In this document: positions 42,714-53,669 of the stretch, one piece after another
Layout: each line of letters opens with the position of its first letter
Position numbering within the stretch: the stretch's first letter is position 1
NCBI GenBank assembly: GCA_030704615.1
Contig: CM060733.1
Span: 868,001-932,000, forward strand
DNA: 64,000 bases
Reading direction: 5' to 3'
Origin: Takakia lepidozioides
Lineage: Eukaryota; Streptophyta; Takakiopsida; Takakiales; Takakiaceae
Translations under genes and position numbers: made by a program
Notes under the pieces: generated by a model
What the model saw: the letters and a program-made list of their open reading frames with translations, nothing else
Database searches by the model: none
Told to the model about the DNA's origin: nothing

Positions 42714-42903
42714 ATTGTGTGGACTAGTGACTGCCATAGTAGACAAAATAGTAGCAGCCTAGTGACTGACTAGTTGTAGCCTAGTGGTTGGACTAATGGT
42801 TGGACTAATGGTGGACCAGTGGTATACTAGTGTGTGGTGTGCACATGTGTTGTGTGGTTTTGGACAGCGATGTAGTTGTGTAACGATATATATGCGCACG
42901 ACA
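42714..42903 (+). repeat. Terminal repeat Q2 (right end)
   Basis: 190-bp partner of Q1, ending ATGCGCACGACA at the right boundary of the element. Host sequence resumes with CCCGAAATAGGGACC. Confidence 0.9.
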
Positions 42904-43425
42904 CCCGAAATAGGGACCATTCAGTCCTACATAGCTTTGGACCTCATCCTCTAAAAACCCCTTAGAGGGGTCTACCACTATTATGCCCCTCTTACTTTCT
43001 GGGATGAGTTCCAGAAACTCTTGTACCCATCCCTCTCCCATATCTACATGGTACCCCCAATCCACAACACCCTCCCCTTCATAGCGGCTGCTTGTGTGGT
43101 GACAGGTCTTCAACATGAGCCTGTCCACGAAACCTAATAGCACATAGCACAAAACCACAACTCCTTGCTCTTCTTCATCCATTGTGTAGAAACACTTGAG
43201 GTCGCCCATGTGGACTGTCATTGTCCTGACTCCTCCCTGGATTTTGTACACCCACACTTTGTTCTGCCCTTCTTCTGTTTGCACCTTTTCAAGAAGGCGC
43301 AAGATAACCTCATGGGGAATGTGGGCTGGCAATTCTTCAAAACCTGCATAAATCTTCCGGAGCCTGAAAGCTACACCCGCCCCAAATCCATTGCAACCTT
43401 GAACTTGATAGAGTAGTCTCCTCAT
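42904..43425 (-). pseudogene. Unidentified ORF interrupted by the retroelement
   Basis: 174 codons from ATG 43425: MRRLLYQVQGCNGFGAGVAF, ELPAHIPHEVILRLLEKVQT, VDWGYHVDMGEGWVQEFLEL, IPESKRGIIVVDPSKGFLED, ending NGPYFG exactly where the terminal repeat starts. It continues on the other side of the element (33809-33856) to a stop. Upstream exons may exist. No family recognised; it may itself be transposon-derived. Confidence 0.55.
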
Positions 43426-43439
43426 AAAATGTCAGTACT

Positions 43440-45225
43440 ATAGTGTGTGGAGAAGAGGACTCCAAAGAGCTATGACAATCTTAGAAGAACACGAAACGAT
43501 GCACACACCAGGAAAACAATGTATACAGGAGACGAATTGGATAACCTAAGATAACAACAAAACTTTCAAATACTCCATCTGGAAACAGATGATGTGAAGA
43601 AAAAAGAACAACGATGAATCACATTAAACACTTCAGAATGACCCTGTGCTTATACACAATGCCTGAACCTACTCTTCCACAAGGTCTCGGTGGGACAAAC
43701 GTGAACTCCCCCCCCGACAGAAAAAACACCTATGTATATCCCATCGAGGGTTGCATTGTGTAACGGCTGCACCGTTACACATGGTATTTGCATCCGTTTG
43801 TTATCCATCTGTTCCGTGTAGTCATCCCCCTGTCGGATTTATCAGCTTCACTTCTTCTCCTCTTATTCAATTGAGGTTAAGTAAAGTCTTTGTCGCTGGA
43901 GAATGAACCTAGCTTCGTAAAATGATGTTCTGTACACATATACAATGACTACACTGTACCTCTTGTGCTCAACATTCTACAAGCGCTAATGTGAATGCTC
44001 GTCACAGTTTGAATAAAACAACCAATTTGAAGATGCACGTAGGTTTTTCAAACTCCAACTTTTCCTGGTCTTGTGCAATTCATGTGTAACAACATGTCAG
44101 ATTTACAGAATGACGCTACCATTCCAACACGATATCAATAACCCATACGGAATGAATTTGCAACATTGTACATGGCCCAATATGAATGCAAGTGGGTTTA
44201 GGGTCAGGAACCCTAAACTGCCAGATGCATCGAGGTTTTGTGACCATAACTTGTTGTGGTCTTACTCAATTCACATCTGTAGTCTCTTATTTTGTATGTG
44301 AGAGGGAGTGGCGAAGACTTTGACACTCTTAGTCTGAATGGGGTTGGGTTGGCTTGTGTGTCACGGAATAGAATGTCCATGTCAGGTTATAATTTACAAT
44401 ATATTTTACCAGAAGCAGGACCTGCTACGAAATTGAAGCATAAGAGATCACCATTGAGAACATAATTGTGAGAACCATGGTTCTGAAAATGCTACAGCCC
44501 ATGGATATAATCGTGTGACACTGTGACCTCATGTCTGGAGGCATAAGTCTGGAGGCATAAGTCGAGAATTTTGTGTGTGCATGCACGGTTACACATGATT
44601 GTCCATCCATTCTTTTCTCAGTTGCATTTTCATCCGCAGATCATCATCCATCTGTCTCGTCCTCAAACCTCATGTTGTTTTGGCGCGTAAGAGGAAGGTG
44701 TGCTTCAGTGTACTTGTGGAGGCTGTTTCAGTTGGACAGTATTATGGCTAATGGCATTGGTATGTCCAGAAAACCGTCGCAGATCATTGTGTACTCTGCT
44801 CAGTTGCAAGTTCATCTTCTTACGGTCCTTGTTGTGATGATGTAGTGTCTATTTACATGAGTATTGTGGAGAAAATGTGTCATATGGAGCTTGGTTGCTT
44901 GGCCTTCATGTGGAGCGGCAATCGATGAGGTTGATCTTTGTTGCGAAATGGAATCCAGTTGCTGCTGCCGGTGAGAATCGGAATTGTGTGCATTTCATGA
45001 ACTGAATGTCTGTGATGTTTGAAAAAGTGAAGTTGCATTTTCATCATCTTCTTTTCTTAAAGCTGCCTAGGTTATAGCCTTAGAGCCATCCGATAATATT
45101 CCGACTGTTGCACTCGGAACAGCTGCTTATGTGACCATCTGCCTAAAAGCCCCCAAAAACAGTCAACATGGGAAGCTGCAAATGTTTAGTTTCTTCAGTT
45201 CTCAAAATCAGTAATGTATATCTTC
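43440..45225. other. No supported gene
   Basis: Two weakly similar blocks (ACCGTTACACATG...CCATC at about 43771 and CGGTTACACATG...CCATCC at about 44586). A small telo-box hairpin GTTTAGGGT/ACCCTAAAC lies near 44199-44219. A 15-bp tandem duplication GTCTGGAGGCATAA occurs at about 44533-44562. No coding region recognised. Confidence 0.4.
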
Positions 45226-45232
45226 ATTTATT

Positions 45233-46685
45233 TTGAAGGAGGCAGTATATAGTGGAGGTGAACCTCACTCGTTTGAGACGTTTGCTATTTCAATTCCCCG
45301 AAACTCCATCTTCTTAACTCTGCAAAATCATCTTCTCAACACAGAAGATGGCCAGTGTGCCATTACAAATGCGGGTGAGAATTTCCTGGAGATTGGATAC
45401 TTCCTGTACGGAGGCATGCCCCCATACGAGGAAGCCCAAACCTAGGTGCGTGAAGGACTTGCAGCCCTTTGGGGAGTGCGGAAAGAGGATTGCGAGCACC
45501 TTTTTGAAGATCTGCATGGATTGATGCGCGAGGTCCGATGCAAGGCTGTGCGTGACCTCGCCGTTTTGAATCCTATTGCCTTTAGAATATTGTGGTGTGA
45601 GTATGCCAACTGATGGTGCAGGAGGCGAGAAAAAAGCCTTGAAGGACTTCAATGTCATTTTGAGGCATCGGGAGGATGTCGACATGGGCTGGCTTCCTTG
45701 TCCACCAGGTGTCTATTGCCCTTACCACGGTTTGTGCTATTGCATTTGAGTTCCTGGTGCTTCTTAACAATGGCCCTGGTGTTGTTCTCAGTTCTTTTCT
45801 TGTCACGACCACATTTTCACAATGCGGAGGTCGGTGTGCAGGCTGACTTGACTACGGGGAATCCAACCTACTTGACAAACAAGCTGCCCGACAAATCCTC
45901 CATGAGGTCCACATTGAGAGGCTCACAAGGGATGAGACATGTTTATGCAATGCCAAGTGTGGACATAAGGATGTGGTTGTCCCTGAACCGCAGTCAAGCG
46001 CACTCATTCACCTGAGTACAAATACGAACATGGGGGCACTCTTTTTGGCCGCTAACATGGCATGCAATTCCACACCTTCTGACAATACTGTGGTAGAACA
46101 TGTGCTCTCGGATCCTGTCCTCCCTTAGGCCCAAACAATCCTGCCTGCTGAAGAAACTTGTGGCAACATACAGTGCCCACAACCAGGTCCCATGACTTAA
46201 CTTGAAATGGAACTAAGTGCCACTCAGGTATTTCCTGAATTGTGTCGACCCCCTCCCTCTGTGGCCTCTTTGACTTCAGAACAAACCCTCTGTGACATAA
46301 CTGAGTTCCAAAGTCCACCACCCCTTAGTATGCGATATCCCATTGATGAGGGTGATATTGTACATGCAGTAAGCACTGTCGGATCTTCCGTGACCCCAAC
46401 TAACTCAGTGCTTAAACATGGGACAGAGCCTCCCACCCCAATGCGATGGTTCTCGCAGTGCCTTCGCCCATGCGACCTTACCACATCTTGTTTGATGGTG
46501 CTGATACACCTCACAGTACAGAGGCTACTATAGATGGCAGCGTCTGGGCATTCAATAAAAATGCAACCACTGCCACCTTTGCCAAACCCAAGCCCATCCA
46601 TACCATGGTTGCTGCCAAGGCAAAGGATGCGCTACCCCAACCAGCACTTGCATTGCAGCGCAACAAAACCATGTCTAGATATATA
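45233..46685 (+). pseudogene. Upstream coding part of the ULP1-type gene, left of the CACTA insertion
   Basis: Plus-strand coding-like sequence in several pieces: SFETFAISIPRNSIFLTLQN, ENFLEIGYFLYGGMPPYEEA, then after gaps NAKCGHKDVVVPEPQSSA and finally RPYHILFDGADTPHSTEATI up to LALQRNKTMSRY. There the CACTA element begins. The last frame joins that right of the transposon (QCHCGFFNVNG) when the insertion and one TA are removed. The family of this N-terminal part is not recognised. ULP1 domains are often attached to plant transposase genes, so this may be an older transposon gene. Confidence 0.45.
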
Positions 46686-46717
46686 CACTACAAGAGATGA
46701 GCGTTTTTAGGACTACG
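46686..46717 (+). repeat. CACTA left terminal inverted repeat
   Basis: 32 bp, CACTACAAGAGATGAGCGTT and on to GGACTAC. Followed by subterminal AGTCATA/TATGACT words to about 46990. Confidence 0.88.
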
Positions 46718-47464
46718 GCTTTGGCGGAGTCATAAAAACTGCACTAGGTAGATGACTGCAGAGCGCTGAAATGCATTGCAGTCATAGTTTTATGACTTTG
46801 TAGTAATGGATATCACTACATGACTCCGGAAAGTTAGGGAGCATTGGTCAAACATTGTTGACCATGATGACAGGGATGGTTTATATGACTAGTGTGATAT
46901 GTTTGACTACACGTGGACAACGTTTCATGGAATCTTATGACTCCATGACTGAAGATGGTTTCACAGCTCTATTTATACGACTACATCACTACACGTGTCA
47001 TTTTGAAGGCACATATAATGCAAATAAGGTTGCCCATTAGGTTTAAAAAAATTAAAAAATTGCTAATAAGGTTGCCCATTAGGGTAATCGTGAACAGAAA
47101 GGAGGGCTGGGACTTGGCTTTTTGTCTCCTGCGCCACACCACATAGCCGAGGGATGGAACGCAATGATAGCAGGATATGCAGGGGCGTGGGATGGAGGCG
47201 TTGAGCAAATGATGCACGAAGGAGAAGAGGAGGAGGAGACAAGACGAGGAGAAGCGAGCTCGCCGTTCTTGGGAGAGTCAGCTTGGTCTTAGCATGCGTG
47301 TTTCAATCTCTGACTACTCAGCTACGCCGTAGTGGTTCGATCTCACAGACCAATCCGACATTACCTGACTACAGACACAAGCAGCACACACAAGAGGTCC
47401 TTTTAGGTTGATGGTCGGTCAAATCCTCCATGGGTCAGGATAGGTCAAGGACAATGTGGTAGGG

Positions 47465-48071
47465 TACCTTCTTCTTCAACCTATTTCAGCCTGTGTTGCC
47501 CTCTCATCAGACTCGGCCGCAAGATGCATATTGAATTCTGTAAGTTAGGTCGTTGGGTAGATCTGTGGTGGTTTGGAGTGACTTTGGCAAGTTACTGCCA
47601 GTGTGGCAGCATGGAAGTATCCAAAAACATATAATAGAGGTGAGGAGAAGCTTTGGGGTGAACACTTTCCGACCCCAGTCAATGGTGGGACAATGGAGAC
47701 AAAAAGGCGAATGCCTGTTGGACTACAGAGAGAAGCATATGCATTTCAGATTGTGATAAGTAGGGTTGGGGTGTTTTGGGGAAGAACTCCACACCAGTAT
47801 GGTTGGGGTGTTTGCTGGTAGAATTCTAGGCTGTCAGAGGCATGGATAGCTGAAGGAGCAGGGATAGAGTGTGGGTCCAGATTCATCCAAGAGGGCTGGA
47901 TTTCAAGCTCCACATTACCTATGATTCCCTGTGGAAGGATAGCTACAAGAAACCTACATGGGTAGATGGTCAACTGGAAAGCGGCAGCAGCAGCGGCACA
48001 ATTGATAAGGTCAGGCACTTCTACTGAAGGCACCTCTTTCAGCACATTTCACCCTGTTTTTCCCTCTTATC
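47465..48071 (+). repeat. Internal repeats in the CACTA element, copies 1a and 1b
   Basis: 47839-48071 (about 232 bp) is a direct repeat of 49110-49340. A shorter piece at 47465-47525 (TTCTTCTTCAACCTATTTCA...CGGCCGCAAG) matches the end of the 49.3-kb copy. The repeats read LDFKLHITYDSLWKDSYKKP then WVDGQLE in one frame, so they came from a coding exon that has been amplified inside the element. Confidence 0.8.
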
Positions 48072-48857
48072 CGTTTCTTGCGAGCTGTCTTCTCTTATCT
48101 GTTTGTCTGCCCAATCTTCAGTGAATGCGTCAAGGCTTTGTGTTTTGGCTTCTTCCTCGCTTTTGTCATCCTCTCTCATGAATATCTCTGGTTGGCGCTC
48201 AAACCCTGCTGAGCTGTAGATGTTGTCCATGCCAATGCATTCTTCTTCACCAAATCCATGTTTTTGCCCTAAATCCTTGATGTTTTGGCTGGATTTCTGC
48301 AGAATAGGCATCCCATCCCCTATTTTGGCCTTCTTTGCACTTCCCCATGTCAACATGTTGATGTGGGGTGTTGTTGTAGTCTTATTGGAGTGTGATCACT
48401 TATATGGTATATCTCGTCCAACTCATCCAGTGCCTCCAGCTCATTATGAGTGAACTGACATGATACTTGTGCTGTTGGTTGCATCATGTACTCCGTGCTT
48501 TGGCAATGGGTAAGCTTCTCCTCCTTCCACGTACTCATTGATCACTGCAAAAGGTACTCCATACATCTTCCCTTGAGGTCCTGTCCCTTTTTTTGCTTCT
48601 GTGATTGTTTCAGCTTTGCTAAAAGTTTGCCAAGACCCATGTTGGGTTAGTGTGTGACGACTGTGTCTCATGTTATTACAGATTTGTGTTCTTTGTTTGG
48701 ACCTTCTAATGCCTTGTCTGATGGACTCAGGTTTGTCAAAATCAACTTTGTATCCACTCTGCTTCCATGTTGTTGCTGTCAGCAGCTTGTTCTTTTGCCA
48801 GTTGAACCCCGACAGGGCCTGGGTCTTCCCTTCTGCCCGCATCAGAGCATTTCGCAA
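48039..48857 (-). pseudogene. Minus-strand coding remnant inside the CACTA element
   Basis: Two frames: 48444-48857 (GKTQALSGFNWQKNKLLTAT, YKVDFDKPESIRQGIRRSKQ) and 48039-48356 (acidic, KSEEEAKTQSLDAFTEDWAD). They lie between the two long direct repeats. They may be exons of the element's own accessory protein or of a captured host gene. No family recognised. Confidence 0.35.
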
Positions 48858-49109
48858 TGTGTGTAGTTGCTTTATCCTTCCTCAACTCCGCCCTCTCTTT
48901 GGCAGGTTGCGCACCTTCACCACCTTTGTTGTTTTTTTATTTGCACATGGTATCTGCTGCTTGTGTATCCTCATTGTAGTATTGAATATGCCCTGTAGGC
49001 ATTGGCCTTACAAAGCCATTGTGCTCACTCTGGGTTTGGGTCATAGAACTTGGCTGTCATTGTCAGCTGCTAGCAGCAAGGCGAGGATGTATGCATGATT
49101 TTGTGCAGG

Positions 49110-49380
49110 GGCATGGATAGCTTAAGGAGCAGGGATAGATGTGTGGGTCCACATTCATCCAAGAGGGCCGGATTTCAAGCTCCATATTACCTATGATTCC
49201 CTGTGGAAGGATAGGTACAAGAAACCTGCATGGGTAGATGGTCAACTGGAAGCCGCAGCAGCAGCGGCACAATTGATCAAATTAGGCACTGTTAATCAAG
49301 GCACCTTCTTCAACACATTTCACCCTGTTTTTCCCTCTTATCAAATCGGCCGTAAGTATTGCACTGTTCAACAGAGTCCT
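49110..49380 (+). repeat. Internal repeat in the CACTA element, copy 2
   Basis: Second copy of the 230-bp repeat, with the frame open: ITYDSLWKDRYKKPAWVDGQ, LEAAAAAAQLIKLG, GTFFNTFHPVFPSY. The alanine run comes from a GCA/GCG tract. It is the better preserved copy. Confidence 0.8.
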
Positions 49381-50185
49381 TGATTCTAGTAGCACCAGAA
49401 CAAACTAGTATTACAACAATTCAGCCCACGTGTGGGCTTGCTTATTTTTTGCTTACTGGACCTTTTCAGGCATGGATTTTTGGACCTTGTGGCCTTTGAG
49501 GTGTCCATTGGGACATTGGTCTCATTTGGATTTTTGTAATATAATTTACAGGGCGTGTATTTCCCTGTACTTGTCTATTTTGAATGTCCTTGTGGTTGCT
49601 AGTATGCAAGAGGGGTCCATTCTGTTTTTATATCAGAATTTCACCATATAATAAAGAATTTAAATCATTTAATCTATTTTTATTTTATATAACATTATTA
49701 AATTAAACAATAATACCATTTAATAAAAAATCCAAGCTGCTATCCCCTGTTTTCAAAAATAAAATATAAATTTAAGAATTTAAAATTACAAATATAACTA
49801 TTAAATTATTTTCAGAGACATTCTTGATGACACGTGGCATAAACCCTGCCATATATGCTAGTCATATATTATGTCTAAGTGCCACATGTCACATCTGAAG
49901 TGCAACAGGTGTCGTGACGTGTCGCTTGCGCAGTGGTGCACGTGTTCATCTAAAGCCTCTCCATGTAGGCAACGCTCATCAGACAATGTAGTCATATAGT
50001 TAGTCGTATGTAAGTCATAGAGTTGTAACTACATCACTCTCTTATGCATGACTCCAGGTGCCACGCACGCAGTCACGGCTATGACTTGCAAAATGCAGTC
50101 CTAAAGACTAGTCGCTATGACAGGGTTTTTTTCACTATAGAGTGATGTAGTCATGAACGCATATATGACTGAAAAAATAGTCATA

Positions 50186-50217
50186 TGTGCAGTCATAAAA
50201 ACGGTCATCTGTTGTAG
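50186..50217 (-). repeat. CACTA right terminal inverted repeat
   Basis: Mirror of the left terminus, ending ...TCATCTGTTGTAGTG. Subterminal AGTCATA/TATGACT words extend back to about 49985. Confidence 0.88.
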
Positions 50218-50411
50218 TGTATCCAGTGCCATTGTGGTTTTTTTAATGTGAACGGTCTCTCCTCTCCAGATTGGAAATGTTGTATGTACGACGTTGCACA
50301 TGCATTAACATATTGGGCTCCTGGATGTGCAGGATACATGATGGCCTCGAAAACGTATTGTGAGTTGCGACGCCTGTGCACCCTTTTTCATGCATGATAT
50401 GGTATACCTTC

Positions 50412-51687
50412 CATCCACAGTTTGCAAGTGGCCCGCATGTGCATAATTATGTGGGCAGATTCTCATAGCAATGAGGTATGTGCCTTTTTTGCAGGCGGGC
50501 CAGTGGTGCAGTGGTGGCAAAAACCATGACATATTGTTTTTGAAGGGCTCTCGGGTTTCGCAACTAGTTCCTCTTAGACTAGAAGATGCAGAGGACTTGC
50601 TCTCTGCAAAGGGGTGGATCAGTGACCGTCTGATGGACTTCTGGGTGTCAGTTAAAATACTTTCTCTTCCTGAACTTGTGTGCAATAAAATCCGTGTTGT
50701 AGATAGCTTCACATGGATATGCCTTCGCGATCATTGTGCAAAGCAGGCAAATCAAGTCGACTCTGTGCGGACTTGGATGCAAAGACGGTTCCCCTTCTTC
50801 AGGAGTGAGGGTGTTGAAGCCCTTATTGTGCCAATTTTATGCAAGTGAGTACAATGTGTATGCATTTCTAGCTTCTTGTTGCCGTACCTTGGAATTAGAA
50901 GGCCGTGCTCCATTGCCACATGTGGACTAACCTGTTGTTGTTGCCCTGTTGTGCAGTGACCATTGGAGTTTGGTTATTTTGGAACCGTCTCGCTACCTTC
51001 ACTTCAATAGCATAAGACGGTGGCACAAGCATCGTGCTTTCAAGCCATTGTTTGTTACTTTCTGGGCCATGGTAAGAGGAATCAGCCCAGAAAGCCCACA
51101 GTGGAAGGATGCGACTGACCTCAAGCGGTGGTTGTGCCCGCCTGTTCCACAGTAGGCCAACACATGGCAGTGTGGTCTGTTTGTAGCTCATGACATTGAG
51201 CTGTACTTGGAGCAAACGTAGTTGAATCCACAACCTGGTGCCGCAGGCCCGGTAAGAGGCAGCTGTTGGTGGTTTACATGATCATTTGCTTCTTGTTTTA
51301 GTTGTGGACGTTCATGTGCTCGCGCAATGTACTGAATCCATGTATCAGGTAGAATGAACATGAATATCTTTCCGAAAATTGTATGAATTTCTAACAATGA
51401 TCATTGCTTGTTCATTCTTTGCTTTTGCATTCTTTGTTCTTCTTTCTTTGCAGCTCACATCAGACTGGTTCCCTGCTAAAGCCGTGCGCGAGAAAAGGTA
51501 TGAACTTCTAGACATTATTTTGCACGAGCTTGACGGTCACCCATCGCACGAGCCTCCATATGCAGTGCCCAAACCACCACGGAAAGTTGGAGATTGCAGC
51601 AGCCCTGTCCTCCCTGTGGCCACCACTCCAGCTCCCCTAACACGCAGACGGTGTAAACGTCCCAGGAAAGTCGGTAAAGCATTGTGA
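50412..51687 (+). pseudogene. ULP1-type (peptidase C48) cysteine protease domain, multi-exon
   Basis: Exons by splice borders: one ending AATGAG|GTATGTG at about 50475; 50495-50844; 50957-51251; 51454-51687. The domain reads LLSAKGWISDRLMDFWV, then across the intron (CAA|GTGAGT ... TGTGCAG|T) VPILCNDHWSLVILEPSRYL with the catalytic His-Trp, then TWQCGLFVAHDIELYLEQT with the catalytic Cys, and a C-terminal LTSDWFPAKAVREKRYELLD ending in a basic tail (RRRCKRPRKVGKAL). ULP1 proteases cleave SUMO conjugates and are often carried by plant CACTA and MULE transposons. Two in-frame TAGs (near 51154 and 51219) in the third exon and the CACTA insertion upstream suggest it is inactive. Confidence 0.75.
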
Positions 51688-51689
51688 CA

Positions 51690-52300
51690 TTGGATACAAT
51701 TGCTTACAAAAAGTATTATTTATTAATTGTCTACCTTCCTGCTATAAATTTTGTGGTCCTTTGCTTCCCACAACTGTGTGTTATTCTTCTTACAGGTAGC
51801 TCATTTCCGACCGTCAGTGCACGTTCTCTGCTTTGTTTTGCAAGTTTGCTTCAGTCCCTCTTTCCTACCCCCAGTCAACTCTTCTCTACATTGGGGTCAT
51901 GCTATTTCGGGATGTCTCTTCCTTCTCTCTAATGTTTTCGATTCAAGGGCATGCTGTTCCACATGATGGCAGCCAATGGGATCCCCTCTGCCCCCACAAT
52001 GTTAACACACTCACTTCACAATGCCAAAGTGTTCCGTTTCCTTGCTTACATGTATTGTGCAGTGACATAATGCCCAATACTTTGGACTAGGACTGTTTCA
52101 ACAAGTATATGTTCAGAAGCACTGGTAACTGGGGTATTTCAATGTAGCTCCCTACCTGCAACACATGCCTACATTGCATATACAAGCAAGCCAGGAACTG
52201 CATGTAAAGGAAATTGCTAACACATGCACATACCATTCCATGCAAAAATCGTAAATGGGCATAATGCACACCCAAGTATAATCAGTCTTCCTCGCAATCA
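51690..52300. other. No supported gene
   Basis: Pyrimidine-rich, low coding content. Probably the 3' flank of the ULP1 gene and intergenic sequence. Confidence 0.4.
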
Positions 52301-52308
52301 CATGAATG

Positions 52309-52746
52309 TTATTGTGCTGGTGCCAGTGTGGCAATTGGTCTCTGAGCAATGATATTAAATATAACTCGTGCCAAGCACCTGTGCTCTACACACCAGGAGG
52401 TCCAGTGTGTTGCACAATGGTGAATCAACGAAGTGTAGGGTTCTCTACGCATGCCGTTCGGATTTCCATAGTGATACATACACAGAGGGCACCTGATATC
52501 AGGCTCAAAAATAAACTCCACATCGGCATGATGGGTATCTAAAATGTGCACCAACCGTGATTGCACCAACATACGAAATTCGCGACGTTGTGGTCCATAC
52601 ATTTCCATGTCTATGGCACAATTTTTGAACACATGGTCCTCTCCATCCCCCATCTCTCTTTGCCGTTGTCTTTCGTTCAAACACATGAAAGGATTGAATA
52701 TGGTGATGTTTCCCCTAGTCGTATACCTGCTCTCCTCCATCTTCAC
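52309..52746 (-). CDS. Possible exon of an unidentified minus-strand gene
   Basis: 145-codon frame with protein-like content (FKNCAIDMEMYGPQRREFRM, HHADVEFIFEPDIRCPLCMY). A poly-A/T run of about 18 lies just upstream at 52788. It may belong with the minus-strand pieces at 53.6-56.0 kb. No family recognised. Confidence 0.35.
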   Translation of the reverse strand: MKMEESRYTTRGNITIFNPFMCLNERQRQREMGDGEDHVFKNCAIDMEMYGPQRREFRMLVQSRLVHILDTHHADVEFIFEPDIRCPLCMYHYGNPNGMRREPYTSLIHHCATHWTSWCVEHRCLARVIFNIIAQRPIATLAPAQ

Positions 52747-52749
52747 CGA

Positions 52750-53660
52750 AGCTTGTGCACTTCTCTACAACAATGGTGCTCGTCAACAAAAAAAAAAAAA
52801 AACTGTTCAAATGTCCTTTCATACTTCGGCCCCAATTTGAATTTATCCCTATCTCCCAAGGAATATACACTTCTTCTACTTCATCCACTTATGTGTTCTG
52901 ATTCCAGGGTGCACAAATGCAAGCCTGCTTTGCCAACATCATGTGAGCTGCAAAATCATTCCTTTTGAATTTACATACTTGTATGTAGAAGGGAAGTGAC
53001 ACATAAGAAACGTCCCTTCCCTTCTGGTAATTGCTTTAGGCCAAGTGAATGTAATTAGAAAGGTATCATCCCAGGTAAGCAAGATTACGAAAGCAAAGAA
53101 TATTATGCATAAATGCCTATTGGTTTCATATGCATTTAATTAAATCTTAGGAAGTTCTGTGTGAACATATGGATGACTCTGGGTTGAAGGGTGCCTTTAC
53201 CAACTGTCCCGTACCCAAAGAATTGAATTTCGCTTCACCCACAGCCCTCTTGAAGCTGGGGGACAAACACATGCAATGGGGGCACACCGGACTTGCTTCT
53301 GCAGCATTTGTTCAGATCTTCAGCATGGAACATGCACATTTGCATGCAGCTGATTATGCACTTCTGGTGCAAACGAGGCAATACTGAACGACCAAGCAGT
53401 TCCTCTAGTTCAGCAATACTTATGAACTGCCCCACAAAATCCAGCCTCAGTTTTTGAAGAGCAAATACATGTACTCAATTGGATCCCCACCTTAAGCCGC
53501 TGACCGTGTCTTCTATGAAGCATTGTCAATTACTTCTCAGATTTCAGCGTGGACAATCTTGCCCCATCTACAAGCAAAGTTGAGAGGGCTGGACTGACTC
53601 TAAGAGCACCCAAGTCCTGCACCAGCTCATCCATGGCAAAAGACTTATCATCGATGTCGG
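52750..53660. other. No supported gene
   Basis: A plus-strand frame at 53169-53387 (72 codons, SPTALLKLGDKHMQWGHTGL) is open but unclassified. The rest shows nothing. Confidence 0.35.
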
Positions 53661-53669
53661 TTTTGTCGA

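Larger units (their letters stand above)
33862..42903 (+). mobile_element. Ty3/gypsy-type retroelement carrying a cytosine DNA methyltransferase and a PHD finger
   Basis: About 9.0 kb. Ends are TGTCAAG... and ...CGACA (TGTC/GACA), flanked by CCCCA (33857-33861) and CCCGA (42904-42908), a 4/5 target-site duplication. Coding order is gag, DSGA-type protease, C5 methyltransferase, RT (YIDD), RNase H, HHCC/DDE integrase, PHD finger. The RT-RNaseH-integrase order is that of Ty3/gypsy. Terminal repeats are unusual: P1 at the left end, then the internal region, then Q1-P2-Q2 at the right end. About a dozen in-frame stops and three frameshifts make this copy non-autonomous, but domain sequence is well preserved. 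To my knowledge methyltransferase-bearing retrotransposons have been reported in a streptophyte alga and in dinoflagellates. Confidence 0.92.
46686..50217. mobile_element. Non-autonomous CACTA (EnSpm-type) DNA transposon, about 3.5 kb
   Basis: Left end CACTACAAGAGATGAGCG, right end (reverse complement) CACTACAACAGATGACCG. The terminal inverted repeats match over about 28 of 32 bases. Both subterminal zones are packed with TATGACT/AGTCATA words in both orientations, as in CACTA elements where the transposase binds. Flanks give a 2-bp TA duplication, and removal restores an open frame through the host ORF, fixing the ends. CACTA elements usually duplicate 3 bp, so 2 bp is slightly unusual. No transposase was recognised inside. 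Confidence 0.88.

Noticed and set aside
33862-42903. Tyrosine-recombinase (DIRS/Ngaro) element, suggested by the split-repeat termini
   Set aside because: The coding region has a clear HHCC/DDE integrase and a Ty3/gypsy RT-RNaseH order and no recombinase, and a target duplication is present. Kept only as a structural comparison.
47320-47360. Possible tRNA (GTGGTTCGATCTCAC)
   Set aside because: Only a T-loop-like GTTCGATC is present; no acceptor, D or anticodon arms can be drawn.
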